Shown in pieces: positions 1-6,900 of a DNA stretch of 7,347 nucleotides. The stretch is from an uncultured Lachnospiraceae bacterium (GTDB lineage Bacteria; Bacillota; Clostridia; Lachnospirales; Lachnospiraceae): contig CADBTX010000097.1 in assembly GCA_902797705.1 (NCBI GenBank), positions 1-7,347 on the forward strand. Direction: 5' to 3'. Numbering within the stretch: position 1 is the first letter of the stretch; every line of letters starts with the position of its first letter. A program made the position numbers and the translations under genes. Below the pieces are notes generated by a model that saw nothing but the letters and a program-made list of their open reading frames with translations, searched no databases and was not told where the DNA came from.

Positions 1-2403
1 AGGGTGGAAAAGGCCCTTCAGAAGCTGGTGAAGGTGCAGGGGGCCGGAGATCCTTATGTAGGCAAGGATCTGAATAAGGTAATGACCTATGCGGAGGATG
101 AAGCCAAAGCCATGGGAGATGAGTATGTCTCCGTGGAGCACCTTTTCCTCTGCATGATCAAATATCCAAATAAGGCCGTGGCTGAGATATTCAGGGAATA
201 CGGCATAACGAGAGACCGCTTCCTCACTGCACTGCAGGAAGTCAGGGGAAATCAGAGAGTACTTTCGGACAATCCGGAGAGTACCTATGATACCCTGTCA
301 AAATACGGCATAAACCTGGTGGAGAGAGCCAGGGAGGAGAAGCTGGATCCCGTCATCGGCCGTGACAGCGAGATCAGGAACGTGATAAGGATATTGTCCA
401 GAAAGACAAAGAACAATCCCGTTCTCATAGGCGAGCCCGGCGTGGGAAAGACCGCCGCTGTTGAGGGACTTGCCCAGAGGATAGTCCGGGGAGATGTGCC
501 GGAAGGGCTTAAGGATAAAGAGATATTCTCACTGGATATGGGTTCCCTTGTGGCCGGGGCAAAGTACAGGGGAGAATTTGAGGAAAGACTGAAGGCTGTA
601 TTAAATGAGATAAAGCACTCCGATGGAAGGATCATCCTGTTTATAGATGAGATCCATAATATAGTGGGCGCCGGCAAGGCAGAGGGGAGCATGGATGCCG
701 GAAATATGCTGAAGCCCATGCTGGCCCGTGGTGAGCTGCACTGCATAGGTGCCACCACCCTTGATGAATACAGAAAGTACATAGAAAAGGATGCTGCACT
801 TGAACGCCGCTTCCAGCCCGTGATGGTGGATGAACCCTCGGTGGAGGATACTATTTCAATACTCCGGGGAGTAAAGGACAGGTATGAGGTTTTCCACGGG
901 GTAAAGATAAATGATTCCGCCCTTGTCGCAGCAGCGGAGCTGTCCCACAGATATATAAGCGACCGTTTCCTTCCGGATAAGGCCATAGATCTGGTGGACG
1001 AGGCCTGCGCTTCAATAAAGACCGAGCTGGATTCCATGCCGGAGGAACTGGACGAGCTGAACCGCCGGATCACCCAGCTGCAGATAGAGGAAAACGCCCT
1101 TAAGAAGGAGAACGATAACCAGAGCAGGGCCAGGCTTGATGACCTGCAGAAGGAACTCTATGAATTAAAGGACGAATTCACGAAAAAGAAGGCGGAGTGG
1201 GATAACGAGAAGGATTCGGTATCCAAGGTATCACAGTTGAGAGAGGAGATAGAATCCCTAAGGAACGAGATCGCCATAGCCACAAGGAACGGTGACCTTG
1301 CCAAAGCTTCGGAGCTTCAATACGGCAAGCTTCCCGGTCTTATGAAGACTTTGGAAACAGAGGAGGAACGGAACCGGGACAAGGACTTCTCCATGGTCCA
1401 TGAGGCCGTGACGGATGAGGAGATCGCGGACATAGTTTCCAGATGGACCGGTATCCCTGTGTCCAAGCTTACCGAAGGTGAAAAGAATAAGACCCTGAAT
1501 CTGGATAAAGAGCTGCATAAAAAGGTTATAGGCCAGGATGAAGCGGTCCAGAGGGTGACGGATGCCATAATCCGCTCAAAGGCCGGGATAAAGGATCCCA
1601 CAAAGCCCATAGGCTCCTTCCTTTTCCTTGGACCCACAGGTGTGGGCAAGACCGAGCTTGCAAAAGCCCTGGCTCTGGCTCTCTTTGATGATGAGAACAA
1701 CATGGTCCGTATCGATATGAGTGAATATATGGAGAAATTCTCCGTATCCCGTCTCATAGGAGCGCCTCCGGGATATGTGGGCTATGATGAAGGCGGACAG
1801 CTGACAGAGGCGGTAAGGCGTAAGCCATACAGCGTTGTGCTCTTTGACGAGGTGGAAAAAGCTCATCCGGATGTATTCAACGTGTTGCTGCAGGTGCTGG
1901 ACGACGGCCGTATCACCGACTCCATGGGGCGTACTGTGGACTTTAAGAACACCATACTCATTATGACCAGTAATCTGGGCTCTGAGAGTCTCTTAAACGG
2001 CATAGATGACATGGGCTCCATAAGCATCACCGCCAAAGCGGAGGTCGACGCCGCGCTGAAGGAGCATTTCCGTCCGGAATTCTTAAACAGGCTGGATGAG
2101 ATAATAATGTTCAGGCCTCTGACCAGAGCCGATATAAAGAGGATCATCGATCTTATACTTGATGAGACCAATAAGAGGATCGGCTCCAGAGAGCTTAAGA
2201 TAGGTCTTACGGAGGAGGCGCGGGACTTTATAGGAGAAAGCGCCTATGATCCGGTATTCGGCGCGAGACCCTTAAAGAGGTACATGCAGAAAAATGTGGA
2301 AACCCTTTCCGCAAGACTCATACTTTCGGGAGAGGCGGTTCCGGGAAGCACCATAAAAGTGGACAGCGACGGAACAAATCTAACAGCAAGTGTTGAAAAA
2401 TAA
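1..2403 (+). CDS. clpB: ATP-dependent chaperone ClpB (Hsp100 disaggregase), 5'-truncated by window edge
   Basis: ClpB is a hexameric cytosolic AAA+ ring that threads aggregated proteins through its pore, working with DnaK/DnaJ/GrpE. The frame is open from base 1. The GTG at 4 is not the true start, because the Clp N-domain begins midway and roughly 60-65 residues are missing by comparison with full-length ClpB. Numbering from that GTG: second half of the Clp_N repeat at about 15-85; NBD1 with Walker A GEPGVGKT (143-150), pore-loop tyrosine Y188 in KYRGEFEER, Walker B D215/E216 and arginine fingers R268/R269; a charged coiled-coil middle domain at about 341-460; NBD2 with Walker A GPTGVGKT (543-550), pore loop GYVG (590-593), Walker B D615/E616, arginine finger R696 and sensor-2 GARPLKR (753-759). 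The long middle domain marks ClpB and argues against ClpA, ClpC or ClpE. Every ATPase motif is intact. The promoter lies outside the window, so heat-shock control cannot be judged. Confidence 0.97.
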   Translation, partial: RVEKALQKLVKVQGAGDPYVGKDLNKVMTYAEDEAKAMGDEYVSVEHLFLCMIKYPNKAVAEIFREYGITRDRFLTALQEVRGNQRVLSDNPESTYDTLSKYGINLVERAREEKLDPVIGRDSEIRNVIRILSRKTKNNPVLIGEPGVGKTAAVEGLAQRIVRGDVPEGLKDKEIFSLDMGSLVAGAKYRGEFEERLKAVLNEIKHSDGRIILFIDEIHNIVGAGKAEGSMDAGNMLKPMLARGELHCIGATTLDEYRKYIEKDAALERRFQPVMVDEPSVEDTISILRGVKDRYEVFHGVKINDSALVAAAELSHRYISDRFLPDKAIDLVDEACASIKTELDSMPEELDELNRRITQLQIEENALKKENDNQSRARLDDLQKELYELKDEFTKKKAEWDNEKDSVSKVSQLREEIESLRNEIAIATRNGDLAKASELQYGKLPGLMKTLETEEERNRDKDFSMVHEAVTDEEIADIVSRWTGIPVSKLTEGEKNKTLNLDKELHKKVIGQDEAVQRVTDAIIRSKAGIKDPTKPIGSFLFLGPTGVGKTELAKALALALFDDENNMVRIDMSEYMEKFSVSRLIGAPPGYVGYDEGGQLTEAVRRKPYSVVLFDEVEKAHPDVFNVLLQVLDDGRITDSMGRTVDFKNTILIMTSNLGSESLLNGIDDMGSISITAKAEVDAALKEHFRPEFLNRLDEIIMFRPLTRADIKRIIDLILDETNKRIGSRELKIGLTEEARDFIGESAYDPVFGARPLKRYMQKNVETLSARLILSGEAVPGSTIKVDSDGTNLTASVEK

Positions 2404-2433
2404 AGGAAAAAACTATGAAAAAATACTAAAACG

Positions 2434-2471
2434 AAAAGACGGGGATTCTATTGAAAAACCCCGTCTTTTTT
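2434..2471 (+). terminator. Intrinsic terminator after clpB
   Basis: A perfect 11-bp stem (2434-2444 with 2459-2469, core GACGGGG/CCCCGTC) encloses a 14-nt loop and runs into a T tract at 2466-2471. It begins 30 nt after the clpB stop codon. The A-rich 5' flank gives a weaker T run on the other strand, but no minus-strand gene needs one. Confidence 0.92.
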
Positions 2472-2497
2472 GTTAATATTCTAGAGTTGTGGATAAT
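2470..2497 (+). promoter_or_regulatory. Candidate sigma-A-type promoter for secDF
   Basis: TTGTTA (2470-2475; 4 of 6 match to TTGACA) is followed after 16 bp by GATAAT (2492-2497; 5 of 6 match to TATAAT). The site lies just after the clpB terminator and about 60 bp before the secDF start, which is where a promoter is expected. The -35 overlaps the terminator T tract and no extended -10 is present, so this is a consensus match only. Confidence 0.4.
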
Positions 2498-2504
2498 GCA
2501 CACG

Positions 2505-2550
2505 TCCCCTGCCCCCGATGCAGGAGGCGCAGTAAGATAGGGGATTAAGG
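2505..2550 (+). promoter_or_regulatory. secDF leader with hairpin potential and ribosome binding site
   Basis: TCCCCT (2505-2510) can pair with AGGGGA (2539-2544). Inside it, GCCCCC (2511-2516) can pair with GGAGGC (2523-2528) with one C-A mismatch. A competing local hairpin is CCTGC (2508-2512) with GCAGG (2520-2524). The Shine-Dalgarno AAGG (2547-2550) sits 8 nt before the ATG, just outside the 3' arm, so folding could affect translation. No known riboswitch class is recognised. Confidence 0.3.
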
Positions 2551-2558
2551 TTAAAGAA

Positions 2559-4712
2559 ATGAAAGCAAGTAAAAAGAACGTATTTATTTTTCTCATCATC
2601 CTTGTAGCCCTGATCCTTGTTGCCATCTTCGGAATAGGCAGCGAGATCAAGAAGGTACAGGACATCCGCTTCGGTATCGATATCCGCGGCGGCGTGGAAG
2701 CCGTGTTCAAGCCGGAGACCGATGAAGCCGTTTCCGACAGCGAACTGGAATCGGCCAGGAGCATTATCGAGACAAGACTTGATAATAAGAACATTACAGA
2801 CCGTGAGATAACCATAGACAAGGACGGACGTTACATCATAGTACGTTTCCCCTGGAAGTCTGACGAGAAGGAGTACGATCCCGAGACAGCCATTGCGGAG
2901 CTCGGAGAAACCGCGCTTCTTACCTTCAGGGATCCCAGCGGAAATGTCATGGTGGAGGGCCGTAACGTAACAAGTGCGAAGCCCGAATCCCGAAACGAGA
3001 ACGGCGTAAATGAATATGTAGTATCACTCATATTTGACAGCGAGGGCGCAAAGAAGTTTGAAGAGGCCACCGGCAATCTGGTGGGCCAGCAGATGGGTAT
3101 CTACATGGACGAAGCCCTGATAAGCAATCCCGTTGTCCAGACCAGGATCTCGGGAGGACAGGCTGTCATCACCGGAATGGAGGATTACGAGGAAGCAAAG
3201 GATCTGGCGGACAAGATCAACGCAGGTGCGCTTCCCTTCTCACTTGAGACCAAGTCCTTCAGCACCATCAGCCCGTCACTCGGACAGAATGCGCTGCAGG
3301 TAATGATCTATGCGGGTATCATCGCGTTTATAATCGTATGTATCTTTATGCTTGCTTTTTACAGGCTTCCGGGCTTTGTGGCATGTCTCACGCTTCTTCT
3401 GCAGACAGTGCTTCAGCTCCTTGCGATCTCAGTACCCCAGTTTACACTTACCCTTCCCGGTATTGCAGGTATCATCCTTTCGGTAGGTATGGCCGTGGAT
3501 GCCAATGTCATCATATCCGAGCGTATCTCCGAGGAACTGAAGAAGGGAGAAACGGTGCGGAGCGCGGTACGCCGCGGTTACCAGAAGGCCTTTACTGCGG
3601 TGCTTGACGGAAATATCACCACCGCCATCGTTGCAGTGGTGCTTATGATCTTCGGTTCCGGAACAATGCTTTCATTCGGATATACGCTGCTTGTGGGTGT
3701 GATCGTTAACTGCTTTATCGGCGTTAATGTTTCAAGGTTCGTTCTCACCTCACTCGTTGAATATGACGGACTTAATAATGAAAAGATGTTTATCCGTAAG
3801 AAGGATAAGCAGAACATCAAATTCTTTGAGAATAAGAAGATATTTGCCATCATAACTGTAGTGCTCTTCGTGGCAGGTGCGGTGATCATCGGTGTCAGAG
3901 GCTTAAAGCTCGATACCCAGTTCACAGGCGGTACCGTGCTTGAGTACACTGTAAATACACAGACCGTGGATACAGAGGAGGTGGCCAAGGCCGTTAACGG
4001 CGCCATCAACAGGAACGCCACCGTACAGGTATCAAACAGCCAGGCAGGCACCACAGTAGTGGTCACCCTTGCAGGAAATTCCGGACTTACTCCCGATGAA
4101 CAGTCCAAGGCGGGAGAGGCTATCGGAAAAGTGCTTAACATTACAGATCTGGAGCCCAGTCAGACCTTTGCCGTGGAGCCCTATGTGGGAGCCAAGGCCT
4201 TAAGGAATGCGGGCATAGCCATTATCATCGCCTTTGTGGGGATCCTGCTCTATGTAGGCTTCCGTTTTGCGGCGCTTTCCGGACTGTCAGCAGGACTTAC
4301 GGCTATCATTGCCCTGCTCCATGACGTTTGTATCGTATTATTTGCCTTTGCCCTTTTCGGTATCCCTCTCGGAAACTCTTTCGTGGCAGTAGTGCTTACG
4401 ATAATCGGTTATTCAATAAACGACACCATTGTGGTTTACGACAGGATAAGAGAGAACCGGAATATGGATCCGGGTCTTTCCATCGGGGAACTGGTGGACA
4501 AGTCCGTGACCCAGGTTCTTGCAAGATCCATAAATACTTCAATAACCACCCTGCTCTGCGTACTGGTAATATTGGTGGCATCTGTACTGTACAGGATCTC
4601 ATCCATCTACCAGTTCTCCCTTCCAATGATGGTAGGACTCGTGGCAGGCTGCTACTCATCCATCTGCATCGCAGCTGCTCTGTGGGCTACGTGGAAGAGT
4701 AAGAAAGCATGA
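2559..4712 (+). CDS. secDF: Fused protein translocase subunit SecDF
   Basis: SecDF is a membrane RND-type partner of SecYEG that uses the proton gradient to pull exported proteins out of the channel. The 717 residues match the length of one-piece SecDF proteins. SecD half: TM1 at about 8-27, the D1-type motif GIDIRGG (39-45), an outer P1 region to about 245, then five helices at about 247-400 carrying GMAVDANVIISERI with D314. SecF half: TM at about 430-449, FTGGT (455-459), an outer P4-type region to about 548, and helices to about 712 with GYSINDTIVVYDRIREN (D622) and ARSINTS (R656). By family alignment D314, D622 and R656 correspond to the proton-relay residues of Thermus SecDF. All are present, so the pump looks functional. 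The ATG follows AAGG at 8 nt spacing. The stop codon overlaps the start of the next gene. No yajC is seen nearby. Confidence 0.97.
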   Translation: MKASKKNVFIFLIILVALILVAIFGIGSEIKKVQDIRFGIDIRGGVEAVFKPETDEAVSDSELESARSIIETRLDNKNITDREITIDKDGRYIIVRFPWKSDEKEYDPETAIAELGETALLTFRDPSGNVMVEGRNVTSAKPESRNENGVNEYVVSLIFDSEGAKKFEEATGNLVGQQMGIYMDEALISNPVVQTRISGGQAVITGMEDYEEAKDLADKINAGALPFSLETKSFSTISPSLGQNALQVMIYAGIIAFIIVCIFMLAFYRLPGFVACLTLLLQTVLQLLAISVPQFTLTLPGIAGIILSVGMAVDANVIISERISEELKKGETVRSAVRRGYQKAFTAVLDGNITTAIVAVVLMIFGSGTMLSFGYTLLVGVIVNCFIGVNVSRFVLTSLVEYDGLNNEKMFIRKKDKQNIKFFENKKIFAIITVVLFVAGAVIIGVRGLKLDTQFTGGTVLEYTVNTQTVDTEEVAKAVNGAINRNATVQVSNSQAGTTVVVTLAGNSGLTPDEQSKAGEAIGKVLNITDLEPSQTFAVEPYVGAKALRNAGIAIIIAFVGILLYVGFRFAALSGLSAGLTAIIALLHDVCIVLFAFALFGIPLGNSFVAVVLTIIGYSINDTIVVYDRIRENRNMDPGLSIGELVDKSVTQVLARSINTSITTLLCVLVILVASVLYRISSIYQFSLPMMVGLVAGCYSSICIAAALWATWKSKKA

Positions 4713-5197
4713 ATTATCTTATAGTGTTTATCATTTCGATGGTTCCGTTAATTGAGTTACGAGGAGCTCTTCCGGTGGCGGTGGGCTTCCACAATGGGGA
4801 TCCTTCCTTTAATCTCATTGTGGCCCTGATACTTATAGTACTGGGAAATATGCTTCCGGTCCCCTTCATTTACCTCTTTGCGAGAAAGGTGCTGGAATGG
4901 GGAAAGGATAAGCCTGTTATCGGCGGTTTCTTTACCTTCTGTCTGAAAAAAGGCGAGCAGGGAGGAAAGAAGCTGGAAGAGAAGGCGAAGAACGGTCTCT
5001 ATGTTGCTCTTGCGCTTTTTGTGGGGATACCTCTCCCGGGTACCGGAGCCTGGACCGGAATGCTTGCGGCCAGCATACTGGATATGGATTTTAAGAAGAG
5101 TACCATCGCTGTCCTCTCGGGAGTACTGATGGCGGGGGTCATTGTGGGTGTTGTTTCCTTAGGTGCCTTTGGTGCTGTAAACGCCGTGATGAAATAG
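4709..5197 (+). CDS. Small integral membrane protein, Sm_multidrug_ex (COG2426) family
   Basis: A 162-residue, very hydrophobic protein. The N-terminus holds PLIELRGALPVAVGF (about 13-27), a segment that looks like a re-entrant loop with E16, R18 and P22. A helix follows at about 35-57, then a Lys/Glu-rich cytosolic stretch (about 64-93). A second loop-like motif, GIPLPGTGAWTG (about 106-117), and a C-terminal helix (about 133-157) complete it. These motifs identify the family called 'small multi-drug export protein'; the transport role behind that name is weakly founded, and no substrate can be read from the sequence. The ELRGALP and PLPG motifs recall the paired re-entrant loops of DedA/VTT proteins, so a lipid-handling role is an alternative. 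Its ATG overlaps the secDF TGA as ATGA and no strong Shine-Dalgarno precedes it, which points to translational coupling with secDF. Confidence 0.85.
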   Translation: MNYLIVFIISMVPLIELRGALPVAVGFHNGDPSFNLIVALILIVLGNMLPVPFIYLFARKVLEWGKDKPVIGGFFTFCLKKGEQGGKKLEEKAKNGLYVALALFVGIPLPGTGAWTGMLAASILDMDFKKSTIAVLSGVLMAGVIVGVVSLGAFGAVNAVMK

Positions 5198-5207
5198 TGA
5201 TGAAACG

Positions 5208-5237
5208 GGGGATTGCCGAAAAGGCGGTCCCCTTTTT
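5208..5237 (+). terminator. Intrinsic terminator closing the secDF unit
   Basis: A 10-bp stem (5208-5217 with 5223-5232) contains two G-T wobble pairs and a 5-nt GAAAA loop. It is followed directly by TTTTT (5233-5237). It starts 11 nt after the stop codon of the small membrane protein gene. Confidence 0.9.
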
Positions 5238-5250
5238 ACATAGTCGTTCC

Positions 5251-5285
5251 ACTAAAGCCTTCTCCTGCTAACTAAAGCCTTCTCC
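5251..5285 (+). repeat. Perfect 15-bp direct repeat, 20-bp period
   Basis: ACTAAAGCCTTCTCC occurs at 5251-5265 and again at 5271-5285 with no mismatch; the 5-bp spacer is TGCTA. The 20-bp pitch is close to two helical turns, which would suit two protein molecules bound side by side, but a simple local duplication is equally possible. A shorter repeat, GGTGTCA, follows at 5290-5296 and 5298-5304. Confidence 0.85.
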
Positions 5286-5328
5286 CCTGGGTGTCAAGGT
5301 GTCAGCGAAACAAAATGTTCCAAACTTC

Positions 5329-5374
5329 CATCGGTGCCGCGCAGGCACGTCACCGATGAGCACACCTGCCTGCG
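5329..5374 (+). promoter_or_regulatory. Interleaved inverted repeats: candidate H-type RNA pseudoknot in a 5' leader
   Basis: Stem 1 is CATCGGTG (5329-5336) with CACCGATG (5351-5358). Stem 2 is CGCAGGCA (5340-5347) with TGCCTGCG (5367-5374). Both are perfect 8-bp matches. The 5' arm of stem 2 lies inside the loop of stem 1 and its 3' arm lies after stem 1, which is H-type pseudoknot topology with connectors of 3, 3 and 8 nt. The element ends on the first G of the ribosome binding site of the next gene. A competing 5-bp hairpin, GTGCC (5334-5338) with GGCAC (5344-5348), could act as a switch partner. The base matches are direct observation; folding in the cell and any regulation are inference. 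The same symmetry could instead serve as a DNA operator. Confidence 0.5.
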
Positions 5375-5380
5375 GAAAGG
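5374..5380 (+). promoter_or_regulatory. Ribosome binding site fixing the start of the DUF4250-type gene
   Basis: GGAAAGG lies 8 nt before the ATG at 5389. A longer in-frame reading from GTG at 5299 has no comparable site and would translate the inverted-repeat region, so the short start is preferred. Its first base is the last base of stem 2 of the candidate pseudoknot. Confidence 0.75.
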
Positions 5381-5388
5381 CACAAACA

Positions 5389-5562
5389 ATGCTTCCAAAC
5401 GATCCCGTAATGCTGTTAAGTTATATAAACACCCATTTAAGAGATGACTATGAATCTCTTGACGATCTTTGTTCATCTCTGGATCTGGACAAAGAAACAC
5501 TCTGTGAAAAACTCGGTGAAATAGGTTATACTTACCGTGAAGAAACAAACTCCTTTAGCTAA
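5389..5562 (+). CDS. DUF4250 domain-containing small protein
   Basis: A 57-residue protein of unknown function. The opening LPNDPVMLLSYINTHLRD followed by SLDDLC, a central LD-D segment, GY-Y and a terminal N-F matches my memory of the DUF4250 family, whose members are about 60 residues and span the whole protein; that is why ATG 5389 is chosen over GTG 5299. It is strongly acidic (13 Asp/Glu against 4 Lys/Arg) with no signal peptide or membrane segment, so it is probably cytosolic. Residues 23-46 have the rhythm of a helix-turn-helix (SLDDLCSSLDLDKETLCEKLGEIG), but the acidity is unusual for a DNA binder. Two cysteines (C28, C39) are present. It lies 20 nt before rarA and probably shares its transcript. 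Its base composition is clearly more AT-rich than its neighbours. Confidence 0.82.
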   Translation: MLPNDPVMLLSYINTHLRDDYESLDDLCSSLDLDKETLCEKLGEIGYTYREETNSFS

Positions 5563-5564
5563 AG
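5553..5564 (+). repeat. 12-bp perfect palindrome across the DUF4250-type stop codon
   Basis: CTTTAGCTAAAG is its own reverse complement and covers the last codons and the TAA stop. With no loop it is a poor RNA hairpin. It lies 18 bp before the rarA start and just before the rarA ribosome binding site, so it could be a dimeric protein site, or chance. Confidence 0.4.
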
Positions 5565-5582
5565 TTATAAAGGCTGTGCTGT

Positions 5583-6899
5583 ATGGATCTTTTTGATTAT
5601 ATGCGTGAGGAAAACTTAAAAAAGGAATCTCCCCTGGCAGCCAGACTCCGTCCAGAGTCCCTGGAAGAAATTGAGGGGCAGGAGCATATCCTGGCTGAAG
5701 GGAAGATGCTCTACCGTGCTATAAAGGCGGATAAGCTGAGCTCAGTTATCTTTTACGGACCTCCCGGCACGGGGAAGACCACCATCGCGAAGGTCATAGC
5801 AAATACCACAAAGGCCGGATTTAAGCAGCTTAACGCCACTACATCGGGAAAAAAGGATATGGAGGAAGTGGTTCATGCCGCCGGTTCAGATGCCGGTATG
5901 TATGGCAGGAAGACCATCCTCTTCATAGACGAGATCCACAGATTCAATAAGGCGCAGCAGGATTATCTCCTGCCCTTTGTGGAGGACGGTACGGTGATCC
6001 TTATCGGCGCCACCACGGAGAACCCGTTTTTTGAAGTAAACAGCGCACTGCTTTCCAGATCCCTTATTTTTGAACTGAAGCCCTTAAGCCCGGAAAACAT
6101 AGGCAATATCATAAAGCGTGCGATCGGTGACAGTGAGAAGGGCCTTGGAGCCTATAACGCAGAAATAGATGATGACGCCCTTAAGTTTCTGTCGGAGGTG
6201 GCTAACGGCGATGCCAGAGCAGCCCTTAACGCTGTTGAACTCGCTGTCCTTACCACTGAGAAGGACGAGGGCGGAAAGATACATATCACGCTGGAAGTGG
6301 CTGAGGAATGTATCCAGAGAAAGGCTGCGAGATACGATAAGAACGGCGACAATCACTATGATACCATCTCCGCTTTTATAAAGAGCATGCGTGGCTCCGA
6401 CCCTGACGCGGCGGTTTATTATCTGGCGAGAATGCTCTACGCGGGAGAGGATATAAAGTTCATTGCCAGAAGGATAATGATCTGCGCCGCGGAGGATGTG
6501 GGAATGGCGGACCCCAATGCATTGGTGGTGGCAGCCAGTGCCGCCCAGGCGGTGGAGAGAGTGGGACTGCCGGAGAGCAGGATAATATTATCCGAGGCCG
6601 CGGTATATGTGGCCACTGCCCCGAAATCCAATGCGTCCTACCTGGCCATAGGCGAGGCCCAGAGACAGGTGGAAAATGAAGTTACTCCTCCTGTGCCGAG
6701 ACACCTGCAGAATGTCCATGCGGACTCTCACGGTGAGGAGAGGGAGCAGGGTTATCTCTACGCCCATGATTATCCCCATCATTACGTTAAGCAGCAATAT
6801 CTTCCCTATGAGCTTTCCGGAACGGAGTTTTACAAGCCTTCCGGTGAGGGCTACGAGGTGAAGATAAGAGAGCATATGAAAATGTTAAAGGAGCTTTGA
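5583..6899 (+). CDS. rarA: Replication-associated recombination protein A (RarA/MgsA, AAA+ ATPase)
   Basis: RarA is a clamp-loader-like AAA+ ATPase of the MgsA/WRNIP1/Mgs1 family that forms tetramers and acts at stalled or gapped replication forks. The 438 residues are normal family length. Visible motifs: Walker A GPPGTGKT (59-66), Walker B LFIDEIHR (113-120; D116, E117) followed by FNKAQQD, sensor 1 GATTEN (142-147), arginine finger R159 in LLSRS, and sensor 2 R212 in NGDARAALN. The C-terminal MgsA-type oligomerisation region runs from about 258 to the end, with [18 protein letters not shown] and [11 protein letters not shown] segments and the late YAHDYP and KQQYLP motifs. The specific [10 protein letters not shown] and C-terminal region separate it from RuvB and DnaX. 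The ATG is preceded by AAAGG (5569-5573) at 9 nt. It follows the DUF4250-type gene by 20 nt and precedes proA by 1 nt. Confidence 0.96.
   Translation: MDLFDYMREENLKKESPLAARLRPESLEEIEGQEHILAEGKMLYRAIKADKLSSVIFYGPPGTGKTTIAKVIANTTKAGFKQLNATTSGKKDMEEVVHAAGSDAGMYGRKTILFIDEIHRFNKAQQDYLLPFVEDGTVILIGATTENPFFEVNSALLSRSLIFELKPLSPENIGNIIKRAIGDSEKGLGAYNAEIDDDALKFLSEVANGDARAALNAVELAVLTTEKDEGGKIHITLEVAEECIQRKAARYDKNGDNHYDTISAFIKSMRGSDPDAAVYYLARMLYAGEDIKFIARRIMICAAEDVGMADPNALVVAASAAQAVERVGLPESRIILSEAAVYVATAPKSNASYLAIGEAQRQVENEVTPPVPRHLQNVHADSHGEEREQGYLYAHDYPHHYVKQQYLPYELSGTEFYKPSGEGYEVKIREHMKMLKEL
6887..6893 (+). promoter_or_regulatory. Ribosome binding site of proA inside the end of rarA
   Basis: AAAGGAG, a near-ideal Shine-Dalgarno, lies within the last rarA codons, 7 nt before the proA ATG. 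It fixes that start and allows a ribosome finishing rarA to reinitiate on proA. Confidence 0.85.
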
Positions 6900-6900
6900 T

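Noticed and set aside
285..1073. Long minus-strand open frame of 262 codons opposite clpB
   Set aside because: It is Ser-rich, lacks any family motif and lies opposite a clearly conserved gene; it is a by-product of clpB codon usage, like the other antisense frames opposite secDF, rarA and proA.
2415..2429. Tiny reading frame ATG AAA AAA TAC TAA after clpB, preceded by AAAGG at good spacing and followed by the terminator
   Set aside because: Four residues in an A-rich stretch are easily produced by chance, there is no downstream gene whose attenuation it could control before the terminator, and no regulatory amino-acid run is present.
5238..5330. A sigma-A promoter for the DUF4250-rarA-proA unit
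   Set aside because: I looked for paired -35/-10 boxes and found only isolated weak matches (such as CAAAAT at 5311-5316), so none is annotated although a promoter is expected here.
5299..5388. N-terminal extension of the DUF4250-type gene from GTG 5299
   Set aside because: The extension lacks a ribosome binding site, has no family similarity I recognise, and would run through the inverted repeats; the family-like sequence begins exactly at ATG 5389 behind GGAAAGG.
5527..5532. TATACT as a -10 box for a separate rarA promoter inside the DUF4250-type gene
   Set aside because: It matches 5 of 6 bases, but no acceptable -35 lies 16-18 bp upstream (best is TGTGAA) and no extended -10 is present.
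6696..6783. RarA segment [25 protein letters not shown] lacks the usual KLGHG-type stretch, suggesting a pair of compensating frameshifts
   Set aside because: Reading the other two frames here does not restore the usual motif (one soon meets a stop), the flanking motifs stay in frame, and this version may be a normal lineage variant.
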